Positions 1 through 11,300 of a stretch of DNA of 64,000 nucleotides are shown here, in pieces. The stretch comes from Mycosphaerella arachidis (lineage: Eukaryota; Ascomycota; Dothideomycetes; Mycosphaerellales; Mycosphaerellaceae), in the NCBI GenBank assembly GCA_001297265.1, contig LIHB01000059.1:120863-184862 (forward strand). Reading direction: 5' to 3'. A model generated the notes under the pieces. That model searched no databases, was not told the origin of the DNA, and saw nothing but the letters and a program-made list of their open reading frames with translations. The stretch's first letter is position 1; each line of letters opens with the position of its first letter. Position numbers and translations under genes: made by a program.

Positions 1-2380
1 TATGCATATGACTTGCAATGTTGGGATCGATGTACACCCTTCTTCCACCCCCGATCGTAAGCCACCGGTTTGAATGACTATGGAAAAGTCGACAGAAAAG
101 CATAACCAGCATCGATGGTGCAAAAACGCTCTGCCGGGTGTTATAAGACCGCGCTTAGCTAGGTTATAGAGTGCTTCTACGGTGTTTCTGTCGTCCCTTT
201 GCCTACTTTGGGCCTGGTTAAGGATCAAAGCGGCTTCTGGTCCGAGGTGGAAGAAGGGTGTATATGGCTGGCCAACCCGTTAGAGGAAATATCGCCGCTC
301 AGGAAGTTCCGAAACGAGACATAGTCGCACAGAAGTACTGCTCAGTGGACATGCCCACCAACAGTGTATACAGGCTCGGTGGCTTTGTCCCGGAAATGCC
401 TTTTTCGGGCAGTCGACTGGGTGGGCCGCACTGCAAAACGACCTGTGCGTGGGATCCATCGATGTTCGTCTGACTGATCAAATGCGTCCATTATAGACAC
501 TGATCCCAGCTCGACAGCAAGCAACGCGGGACTGTCAATACTCTTGCTGGCGGCATTACAGCGTCCGCTGCTTCCTAGACTGCCTTATATGCCTACTGCG
601 ACTGTTGCAACGACGTGGGGGGTCGCCGGCAGTCGCTGTTGCTGTGGACCTCATGTAACCAGGTTCGGGGACCTGCACACGTAATCTGGATCCACAATTG
701 GAACTGCTCCACTAAGAAGGTGTGCTGCCGAGGAATAATCTTTGTTCATCGACTGCTCGGCCTACATTCGATGTGCTTCACAACGCACTCGCCAACGCAC
801 TGAATGGTCTTCCAAAAGCCCGAGGCGTGTAATAAGCTACCTGGACTTCCAGTGATCTCTGCTTCCATCATCTCATGAGTAAGCCGGTGGGGCGGCGTGT
901 GCCTGGGCAGCGAAGGTGACTGTTGTCACCTATGCGAGGCATTTTCAACGCGCTAAGTGTCTGCTACTCCATATCGATCATTGACTTGCTTGCAAGCATT
1001 GGGTCGACTCTCGGCCCCGTGCACGAGCGCGTTGTCCACACAAGTCCATTACCCACGCAAGCCTGTCACACGCCTTCATGACTGTTACCGCAGCACAGGT
1101 CAGAATGACCCATTCTTAGCTGACACTCACCGTGAGGCTGCCTTGACACTGATCTTTAGGCTGCCTAGATCAAGAGCCACGCTGGAAGATTGCGCAGAGC
1201 ATGTCTGACAAGTTGAGTTCTCGCTACGTCGAAGGTCCTCGAGTTTGGTCACTTGTAACAAAGCGGAACCTTGTGGTGGCACTCACCTAGCAAGTGGACA
1301 ATGGACTGCTAATCCATTACCACCGTCATGACTACTATCGTGACATCTGTACTGATGGAAGCTGCCGCTGCATCAGCAGCTGGGATATGCGCGTCCGCGG
1401 TGGAGACTGCGTCCTAATGGTGCCGCAGCACTTTGTCAGTGGCAGCAGCAATGCCCTAAGTCGCTCAACCTCAGGCAACATGCTTCAAGTCGCTATGGCC
1501 ATACGCGAATCACATGCCATCATCCGTGGAATGTGACCGCGGCGGCGACTAGCGTTAGACCCACAATGGATATGCTGGGTCTCGACTACCACAGGTGGTT
1601 GCAAGATCCTCAGATAGTCCGGCACAACACCTGCCGATTTCGGCAAGCTGTATATCCTTCCTGCCAACACGGATCGCGGTAAAACAGAATTTGGCCAACG
1701 CGCAATTGCATAGCGCGTTAGACTATCCAACTTTCGCAGTCTGCCGTCGCCGTTACGATGTGTTAGAAGCAAAGGGAGTGTAAGCACTTTTGTCGACCCC
1801 ACTGTCGATCCTGTCAGTGTATCTTGCGACCCCCTGTGTACTAGAGGGGGTGAGGGGCTCTACCATACAGGCGCGCTGACACACATACAAGCACTGCAGT
1901 GTATGATCAATCGATCATGGCCTACCACCTCTTCGACCGGCACTCCGATTGGATAAATCGACTTCCCGGTGCTTCTATCTACCGGCATCTATCCCTCTCC
2001 CCCAATGTCCTCGCCTGCCGCCAATTCGCGCTGCCACCCCGCCAGGCGAGACGCGAAGCGAGGGAACACAGCCCCCTGCAGGCATCATCAACCGCAGCGC
2101 ATGGAGTCACACAGGCACCTCACGTAGACTTCTGACGGGCGGACTGGCATTGGTTCAGCCTCTGAGTACGCGAGTATCGCATAATTGGCACAGACCTGTG
2201 CGACAGAAAAGTTCCTCAGTCGCCGAACATAAGCCGTAGTGAAGAGTTCCTTCAGCGTTTGCACCGTACACTTCCTTTTCTGACTTCTACCATACCTTCA
2301 CCTAAAGTCTGCTTCCTGGCCACAATCGTGCCTATATCAAGTGTCAATGGGCCAGAAGAGTCGTGGAACCCGCAGAAGTG
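1..2380. other. No supported gene
   Basis: I find no convincing coding region here. Open frames on both strands are at most about 105 codons, overlap each other in conflicting frames, and show no recognisable motif or coherent exon pattern. The last part (about 2240-2380) is the upstream region of the leucine-rich gene that starts at 2381. A strongly diverged relic could be hidden here. Confidence 0.5.
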
Positions 2381-4668
2381 ATGGAAAGTAAGTTTCTGCC
2401 AGCGCTATACAGTCTTCAACTCTACTGTGATACCAATTTGTCGCTTTCGCTGACAAATCGACCCACAGATGTCACTGGTGGTCCCGCCATCCCTCCACGC
2501 CAGGCTGATCGGATAGAGGAATGGAGCACCCAGCTTCGTGGTCTCTCATTGCCACCAGCCGAGGCACTTGGTCACATAGTTCACGAACATCAATCATTGG
2601 GGGACGAAGAAAGCTCAGACATCGTCGACAACTATGCCACCCTCGTGGCTATGGCCGAATGCCAACCAAGGCAGGTGGCGCAGCCTGAGATGCAGGCTGC
2701 TGCACAGAATTTGCTCAGGCTTCAGACAGTTTGGTAAGGAATTTCCAGTCCCGGAGACTATCCCTGATGTCCGGGAACAACTATGAAAACCATAAATGAC
2801 TATCCTTGGTGCATATCGAGATTGACGATGATTCAATCAGGATACCTTGGCAAGGTCCAGTTCGAGGGTGCTGGGATCCAGACGCGGACGCCTCTGGATT
2901 GCTCGCACGGTGGGAAAGCTCGGCTGAACACCTGCTTCAGAGCTTACATAGGAAGTATCGACTTTTCCCTGAGCTACCGAGGACAATGCTTGTCGATGGT
3001 TTCGTCGAAGCGGACCTCATAGAACCCCTCGCGGAGATACAGCGTGGTCGAATGGTCTACTTGACCAAGGTTCTGACCGATATCGAGGGGCTGCAGGAGC
3101 TCGACATCGGCCTCAATAGCAGCTTCGTAGAGGGGAGTCTGTCTGAGGCAATTGGTGGGTGGCGGGAATCTCAACGCCCTCTGCAAGACTTGAAGCTGCT
3201 GAGCATTCGCCCTACGGAAGACTTTATAGAGAACTCTCGCGTTCCAAACACCAACCGTGCAGGAAATCTTCTCAAATTACCATCACTTGAGACTTTCACA
3301 ACATCCCGCATGGCTATCGGTCGATCGCTTGATGGCAGCTCGCTACTGTCAGGGCAGCTCACAGAAATCAACTTTTGGCAGATGCCAATATGCTTCCTTC
3401 GCTGCGGTCACATGGATCCACTTATACGGATACTCCGCGAGAATACCAATCTGGAGATCTTGTCGTTGACTTGGGCAGGCATGGCTGTGTATGGACACAC
3501 CGTGAACGATCTCCCACACATCGAACATGCTCCCAGAGACACAATCAATTTTGCTCGCATTGGACAATCGTTGCGCGAAAGAAATCGGCGTCTGGAGAAG
3601 CTGACGATCGACACGAGACATGTGGACGTCGTGCTCGAGAATTGGGAACCTCATGTCTGTGCGGCTGTTCGAGAACGTGCCCAGGACAAGCGTCGGGGTC
3701 TCAAGGCCCGCAGTCTTCTGGGTTCGCTGACTGCGTTGACAAGCCTTCGCTCACTTGCTCTGGACCCGAACCTACTCATCAGACGTGATGCGAGATGCGG
3801 ACATGGACGCAGGTTGCGAGACATGTTGCCACAAGGTCTGCAGGAGCTGATTCTTTACATGGACGACGCTGCCCTTGGTAAATTCGAGACTCTGCGAGAC
3901 CCAACCACGTTCGGCGACTTCTTCGGTCTGGACATGCAACGATTCCACGATGCACTCCCCTTACTCACAGGCGATCTGAGCGTCCTGGAGATGGGCTACC
4001 TCCGCTGGATAGAAGGCAAGTCGCTAGGATCACAAGCCTGGCAAAGGATCTGTAGACGTGCCACCATTGCCGAAGAAATCCTTCATCTTATGAAATCACC
4101 ATCGTCAGAAATCATGCGTATTCTAATTGATGACGGGCTTCCTTTCCTTGCCCACAGCCGGCTTCCCAAGGGCTGGGCACATGAGTTGGTGGAACAAGGA
4201 AACAAAGTCAACAGACGCGGACCGCCTTTGGCTTCTCTTGGCTATGATCACTGCTGCGATGTGTCCGACGCTGTCGTGGCTCATGAACTCAGGAGTCAGC
4301 ATCAATACACAAGTCGATTCTACAGACTTCCGCCAGGAGATCCTGGTCACCGAACGTCGCAGACATGTCACTGTCACGACATGGAATTTCCCGTACCCTC
4401 AGTTGACGACTACTACGCCTACGAGTTTCACACTGACGGGCAGTTAGCTTACTTCCTTGCTCGATCTCCTAGCGTGTCAGCACAGCTTGCTGCCATGATC
4501 TGGTTGGTCAATACAAGACAGTCAGCCGCATGCACCGCATACATGCCGCGCTACAGGCTGTCAACGATTGCCAGCGATGATCACATATGCACCATGAGGG
4601 TCGTCAATGGCGAAATCAAGGATGCATGCCTCTGTCCACGGTCGATAAGAGTCCTTGCAGCTCTGTGA
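2381..4668 (+). CDS. Leucine-rich-repeat-like protein, three exons
   Basis: The protein is not recognised. The model has exons 2381-2387, 2469-2733 and 2841-4668 (699 aa). Intron 1 starts GTAAGT, has GCTGAC as branch site and ends CACAG. Intron 2 starts GTAAGG and ends TCAG. The phases agree, and TGG (Trp) is split across intron 2. Residues of roughly 100-420 contain leucine-rich stretches such as LRSLALDP and LQELILYMDD, spaced as in the fungal F-box/LRR-like proteins, but I see no F-box. The C-terminal third has ankyrin-flavoured pieces, and an overlapping frame at 4127-4447 also reads ankyrin-like, so a frameshift or missed intron near 4120-4450 is possible. Intron 1 is 81 bp and in frame, so the ATG is uncertain. 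A role in protein recognition would be only inference. Confidence 0.6.
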
Positions 4669-5183
4669 GGCCTTTCGATCGTAGATGTTGCTTTTTATTG
4701 AAATGGAGCATCCTCTACAAAGTCCAACAGCTCTTGAAGGTGCAGCCATCCTATCTACCTGCCTTCACGCCTTTCACTAGCTGGCGAGGACACCGTAGCT
4801 GTACGATCCGCATACAGAAGAGGTCAACAGTATCCGGTTCAAAGGTGACTAATAAGTGGATGGGGACATGATGAGGCAGTAATCATTCTTTCTAACGCCA
4901 AATTGCGAGCTTCGAGTGACGCGTCCGCTCTTTAGACATTTTCGAGACTCGCGATATACTACTTCTTAGTAATAAGATAAGATAGATGATATGCTCTAAA
5001 ATGCGTAAGGCACCCGCTGTATTGTCTTATGTGTAGTGAATGCCGTTTTTGCAGAAGTATGCAGGGCCTTTGTCGACGGCCTGCTTACCGAGATGTCGAG
5101 TGTGAAGATACGACAAAGCCACCGTAAGTGGCACGGACCTTTGTGCGATCTGCTGAAACTGGTCCGAGTCTGAGGACATGTGA
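4669..5183. other. Intergenic, no gene seen
   Basis: This is the 3' flank of the leucine-rich gene. It is AT-richer than its surroundings around 4950-5030 and has no coherent open frame. Confidence 0.5.
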
Positions 5184-5798
5184 CGCCGACGGCTATACCC
5201 GGCAGAGCCTTGGTGTCTTCCCGTCTACAGCACTACTTTTAACTCACATCAATTCCTTACCGCGGCTATCTCAGCCAATCCACTAGTCTCCTTCGCACGT
5301 CCGCATCCGCCTTCTGGTGGGTCATCGTCTTTTCTAGGCCTCGAGCATAGACACAGTGACTCGCTGCAGTATGTATCTTCGAGATCTACTGGACCGCGCC
5401 AGTTCGAGGCTCTCTTCCCTGAACTTCAGGCCTTCGAGGACGTGGTATCGAGTAGCACAGATCCCACCGCCATACTCGCATTCAATCAGCCACCACAACA
5501 GGACGAGGGAGTTGTCATGGGAGCCGCTAGCGATCGATCCTCCTTCTCGGACCTTGGCTGCACGCTCACTAGTGTGGAAAAACTCACAACAAGAACCCCC
5601 TCACCTACAGCCAAGCTCTGTAAGGGCTTACAGCACTCTTTAGGGTTGTGCAATACATACGGGGCGTCCCAGCACTCAGAGTCCGGTTCCATGTTTTACC
5701 TGCAAGACTTCAGCAATCCGTACTCAAGTCGTTCTGCCCTCGAGGCTCCAAATCCGACTATTACTGGCACTCGAAATTCCGCGCCGGCGCCGAATTGA
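5184..5798 (+). other. Long open frame without a start codon
   Basis: One forward frame stays open for about 200 codons after a TGA at 5181, with no ATG near its beginning; the first in-frame ATG is at about 5517. Composition is protein-like (Ser, Pro and Thr rich), but no motif is recognised. It could be an exon of the LPAELRN-type gene downstream, whose reading frame differs, or chance. Confidence 0.2.
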
Positions 5799-5819
5799 AT
5801 CCCGACTCCAACCTGGCGA

Positions 5820-6458
5820 GCTTCCTAACCCTGCCATCGCTCCGTTCATCGCTTCTCCAGATGCCAATTGTCTCCTAGACCTCCCTGCCGAGCTTCGGAA
5901 TAATATCTACGAACTCGCCTACACGACCGAACCTCCCGCACAGCCGGAAACCAAACTCTACAATGCCTTCGCACCAGTCAACAAAGATCTGCTTCTCACT
6001 TGCCAACAGATCTACAACGATGCCGTCCACTTCTATCGCTCTGCATACAAATCGTACTGGCTTGACACCACCTTCATCATCGATCAAAACACCTGCCCAG
6101 TGACTCCGGAAGAGATTGCGCGAGTCTCGAAGCTCGCGTACGACGAATTACAGCACGTGCGACATCTCGAGATATCGCCTCAGATTCGAACGGCTTTGTG
6201 CTTGTGGATGCGTATGGTATTTGGAAGAGGACGAGTACGATCGCAAGCACCGGCGCTGTGATTGGAGAGGACTGGGTTGTGCCGTGCGGCAACTACTGGG
6301 AGGTCGAGGCCAAGATCTGGGCGGATGAGGAGTCAGCTTGGAACCAGTGCTCAGCGCGGGAATTTCGTAGGCTGCCAGTGTCTGATCAGGTTCGTTTTCT
6401 GTTGCAGACGTATGGCTTCTCAAGTCTTCCAGGCACAGAGCTTCGATCGGCAGCCTAG
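5820..6458 (+). pseudogene. LPAELRNNIYE-type fungal protein, frameshifted
   Basis: The frame at 5860 encodes PDANCLLDLPAELRNNIYE followed by LLLTCQQIYNDAV and SAYKSYW. This is the hallmark arrangement of a large fungal family of F-box-like/2EXR-type proteins of unknown function (LPxELRNxIYE, then a CxQIxxEA helix). About 105 codons on, near 6170, the similarity moves to another frame and continues as VLVDAYGIWKRTSTI to a stop at 6458. The gap is far too short to be an intron, so there is an indel: either a pseudogene or a sequencing error. No in-frame ATG precedes the LPAELRN motif within 200 bp, so the 5' end is also unresolved. Two more decayed copies follow at 6721 and 7494, which suggests local duplication. 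Confidence 0.6.
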
Positions 6459-6720
6459 TGAGTGGTGATAGGGTGTGCGCAGCTGGATCTTCGTCTTCAG
6501 CTCACAGTGAACGAGACACTTTGGTTGGGTGGGCATGTGATGCCACGAGGCACGACGGCATTTCCCAACGTCCATATCGGCTTCCCCCTCCGTCTCACCA
6601 CTGGCGCACGAACATCATCTGCTTCCAACACTTGATTCGAAGCCACCGACAGCGACCGATAGCCGCTGGAAGTTCCATAGCGCCACCAAATACATCGCAA
6701 CCAAGTCGACAACACCACCA

Positions 6721-6980
6721 AAAGGCTTCCTCATATTGCCTCCTCAGATGAGGGACCGCATATACGAAAAGCTTTCACGCCCCAAGTAGCGGATCCCCTC
6801 AATCTCTGCGAAGCAGCACCTCCATCGATATTCCGGCTCACCAATCAGCAGATTCCCAGCGAAGCTCACGGTACTATCTAGACGCATACAAATCCTAGTG
6901 GCGTGACTCTTCCTTCGTCATCGGTCAACGCATGCGAACGATCATTCCATTCGACAAGGCCAAATAAATGCGCTCAATCA
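6721..6980 (+). pseudogene. Decayed second LPAELRN-type copy
   Basis: The frame reads FLILPPQMRDRIYEKLS and then meets a stop. A matching piece in another frame (LDAYKS, a stop, then DSSFVIGQRM) corresponds to SAYKSYWLDTTFIIDQ of the copy at 5820. Order and spacing of the two motifs are the same as in that copy, so this is a paralogous relic with at least one nonsense codon and one frameshift. Confidence 0.5.
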
Positions 6981-7493
6981 CGATGGTCTGCAAAATATGC
7001 ATCGAAATCACGTTCAAGGCAGGTAATGGGACTGCAAGCTCCGCTCTCCTCGACGCCGATGGGCTCTGGAGGAGCACCACCAGAGGTGGCTTCCATCCAG
7101 TTCTTTATCGCTGGTTGTGCGCAGCCGCGAAATGGCTGGGATCTACACGGACGCTTGAGGACTGGAGGATCCGGCGAGGGAGGCGTTACGACATGCTGGC
7201 CATCGGGCACCGTCCTTGAAGAATGAGGTCTTGGACATGCTTGAGATGTATGGGATATGGGCAGTGGCCGCCATCCGCGAAGAAAGGTTGATGTAGGGTG
7301 CTTTGGATAGGCACTTCGAGCGAGAGTGCGCTCAGGCACGGCATGATAGGTCATTAGCGCTTGGCCTAAATGTTCATGCTACTCGAGTCAGCTTTTCAAT
7401 TGAATCACAGATCCTCCCTCGGTGATTTACAGTCTGGTCGCGAGACCAACAGCAGCATACGCATACGATCCCGCAAGTGACGACTATACCGCC

Positions 7494-8150
7494 ATGTCAG
7501 CTCCCATTAGAGGCTTCTCGACACTGCCAGCCGAACTGCGAAATGAGATGTAGGAGCTCACCATCACCAGCTTCACATCAGAGCCCCTTAATCTCTGCCG
7601 CGCTCCTCCAGCGTTCAATTCCCTGCTCCTGGCGTGCCATCCACTCAACAGCGAGGCCGCTGTGCTGAGATCTCTGGCGATGCATACAAGTCCTGTCGGC
7701 ATGTGATGACAGTCTCAGAACAACGACTGAAGTAACACAAAACGTCCAATCACTTCTCCTGAACGCTCGAGGACTCTACAAGCGCATCGGCACCTTCAAG
7801 AGTAGATCTGTGCCCGCAACCAGTCCAAGCCGCGTCGTGCGCGGCATGCACTTGTACGCATACCGCGGAGAGGGCGGAGCAAGAACAGATACATATAACC
7901 TATCTCCTTAGCCGAGTGCGCCGCGATCTCACTCCGCGAGCAGATCTCGACATCCTGACACTTGATGGGCAGATCGGGATGCCGCTCATGTATATTGGCG
8001 ATTGTGCGGCGGTCCATGGAGTAGGAACAAGGGGGCCTGGATTGAACTCATGGATGAAAGCGCATGTGGAGTGCCAACGACAGCTAAGCCGCGAGCTCAG
8101 TTGCCGCACGAAAGTGCGAGATATGATGTTCCGAAGTTGGCACAGCTGAC
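7494..8150 (+). pseudogene. Decayed third LPAELRN-type copy
   Basis: An ATG at 7494 opens MSAPIRGFSTLPAELRNEM, stopped at once by TAG. The frame continues as a recognisable relic (LNLCRAPPAFNSLLLACHP), and after a shift GDAYKS appears where AYKS is expected. The following 400 bp, for example the open frame 7916-8149, may be the decayed C-terminal half. The start of this copy is clearer than that of its neighbours and suggests the ancestral N-terminus was only about a dozen residues before the LPAELRN motif. Confidence 0.5.
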
Positions 8151-8346
8151 GTTCCGCCACTTCCATGAAAATAACCAAACTCACGTACTATCCCGGCGGC
8201 GAGCAGAAGTCACACCAAAGTGCATTGAATTTGTCAGTAAGCTACCATCAACCATACACATATCGAGCCATAACACCATATTCGTCCAAGATTCCAATCA
8301 TAAATCACCCCACACATGCTCTCCTCTCAGCAATACTGCGACATGC

Positions 8347-11300
8347 TCACGAAAGCTTACTGATCAGCGCTTCCAAGTTCTCATTGTCCTCCTCCCACTG
8401 CGCAGCCTTAGCCACCCTGTCCTCCTTCTCCCTCTCCTTCTGCTCAAGATTCTCCAGCAAGCTTGCCAGACATTTCTTCAGCTCCTTCTTTTTGCTCTTC
8501 CTCAAGCGCTTGAGCTCCTCCTTCTTCGTCTGATAGGTCTTGGCTCGAGCCATCTCCTCTTGCTCGATAGCATAGATTTTCTGCCTGTGAGCCTTCTCCA
8601 CGTTGCGCAGGACACTGTTCTCCTGCTCGACGAAGTAGGCCGTCAGACGTTGGGCAGTCTTGATCAGCTCTTGGAAGAGATTCAGCTGGTGTGATTCCAA
8701 GGTCTTGCGCCATGCCGTGAGATCGTCTGATGCAGGATCCGAAAGCTCGAGATCTTCTGGCTCTTGTTGAGACTTCTCAAGTGGAGCATCCTTGCCATAC
8801 TCTTGAGACTCGTCAACATCGTCACCGTCGACCAGTGTCTTTTCAGGGTCCTCTTGTTGACGACGGCGTGTCAAGGAAGTGATCGCACGAAGCTTCGCCA
8901 TGTCATCGTCATACGTTTCAACACCGTATTCACTGCTTGTGGATCCTGAAAGTAGTCCTTGATCTTGCTCAACATCCGGCTTCTGGTGCTCCGTGTAGAT
9001 CACAGTGGCGTCACTTTCATCTTCCTCTGATTGGGATTGGTCCCCGAGTTGCTTCATCTTCTCTTCCAGCTGAAAAGTAAATCCGCTCATGACCGCGCCG
9101 GAAGGTTCGGAGCCTTCAGCAGCGATACCGTTGTTCGAGCTCGAGAATGGATCTAGCATCTTAGCAAGAGTATCACGATTGCCGAGAAGCTGTTCTGACT
9201 GCGACTGGGTTAGGTGGAGTTTCGGCACCACATTAGATGCTGCTTGCGGAGCCGCTGGCACTGGTTTTGCGTTGCTTGACAGCGGCTCGGGCTGATGCGA
9301 CTGCGGAACATTGTAGTGGAGATCATTTTCAGGCCGCTGTGTATCTGCCAGTGTCTGCGTGCGTTGTCGCTTGAGCGTCTTTTCGACAGCGTCCTGATCA
9401 GAGATCACGCCAGCTTGTTGTGAGTAAGTCTCCAGGACAGTCTTTGTATGGCCTACGATCATCTGCAAGGGCACAGGGCTGCCGTGGACATCGACCGTCT
9501 GCGAGCCATGAGTTATCTGTCGGCCCGGTCGGCCTTTGACACGGCGTGCCGGCTCTGGCCTGACAGTCTCGACCGGTACTGGTGAAGGTTTCTTACTGGC
9601 TCTTGAAGGCTTGGCGGGTGCTGCTGGCGGTGGCATGGTCTCTACGGCCCCTTCTTGAGGCGTATAAGAGTCGACCATGTTTGGCCCCAGAGTGATCTGA
9701 GCCGCATTGGTGCGTCTTCTGCCACGCTCCACAATGTTGGCAACGTTGACATCAGCCTTTGAGCGTTTCGCTGGAGGCTTGATCTCGTCCTCAGTGGTAA
9801 GTGGTCTCTTCACCCGCGGCTGTGTGATAGCTTCATGATCATTGCTGGCGGCCTGTACCTCCCCCTTCGCGGCCGTCGGCTTGCGTGGCTTGTGCGGAGG
9901 TTGCTCAGATGGACAGTCTCGGTCTGGCATCATCTTCCCCTCGGAAGGCTTAGAAAGGGTGTGTTCATTCTTGGGCACAGCCTTTTCTGGTCGTTGGACA
10001 GTGATCTTTTTGGTTGCAATCGAAGCACACGCCTTGACAGCATATAGTATTCTCTGCTGTTCGGCAGGTGGACCGATAGATGTTGCCTTTGGTGGCGAGA
10101 ACGTCTGTACAAGGGCATCGCCGTCATCGAGGCCGATGGCGGCCACGTCTGAGTACATGGTATCTTGCTGAGCATTCTGGACAACTCCCATGTCGTCTGG
10201 TTCCGGAGATGTCTGGAAGGAAGGCTTGATCTCCTTCTTGGCCAAATTGCTCAGAGCATCGTCCACATTCGAAGCAATGTTGCTCGACGGGGCACGCTGC
10301 GTTGGCCTGCCGCTTCGCACGCTCGTTGCAAACGAAGGAGGGTCATGCTTGCGCTTCACCGAGGGCGCTACCGACGCGTTCCTCAACGACCGTGGTCCTG
10401 GTGTCTTGACTGCTGCAACACCTTGGTTTCGTGGACCAGACTTAGCAAATTCGATGACTGTCGGTTTGTGCTGGCGGAGGGACTTTTGTAGATCAGCCAG
10501 CTGTCGAGCTTCCTCGTCCATTGCCTCGGGAGGGCTCGAGCGAATTTCTGGAGCAGGCGTCTTAGGCAGCATTGATGTTTGGTGTGCCATTGGTGCATTC
10601 CTCGCAGTCACTGTCACGATCGGCCTCTTCGGTGTGGGCGATCCGGCATATGAACTGGACTTATCTTCATTGTCAGACAGCACGATCGCGTCGTCTTGAG
10701 TCTGGCCATTGTTCTTCGAACCTGGAGGTGCGAGGGGGTTCTGCTTCGACGGCACGTTGCTGCCTTCGTTTTTCATGCGAGATACTGATCCCTTGCCTTC
10801 CGCCTTGCTGCCAGCAGCCATTGACATGTTCCCACCGCGGATCTTCGGAGACTTGATTGCTCCAACGATAGTCTTTTGCACTTCCTTGGCCTGTCCACGC
10901 ACATTCGCATTACCGCCGTGTGGTTCACGGCCCTCATCTGCCGCCGCATTTACCTCCATCTTTGCGACAGCTCGAGTGCTGCCTGTGGCTTTGGCATTGG
11001 TGCTGGCTGCGGCATGGGCTTTTCCCGTCGCAGTCGATCGTGTCGCTTTGCGTGGTGAGGTTGCCCTGGCTTTACTTACCGCCTTGCCCTTCTTCGTGGT
11101 CTTCTTCACTGGTGACACTGGAACTTCGTACTCGCCCTCGTCCACGTCCTCATTCCAAGACGATGTCGCTGCTTGCTTCTGTCGCTTGGTCTTGGTAAGG
11201 ACGGTAAGAGCGCCTGGTCTCTTCTTGGTGTCTTTTACTGTCTCTGCTGTGTCATCTTCACTCTCTTGACGACGTTTATCGTCGGACTTCCGCTTGCGAC

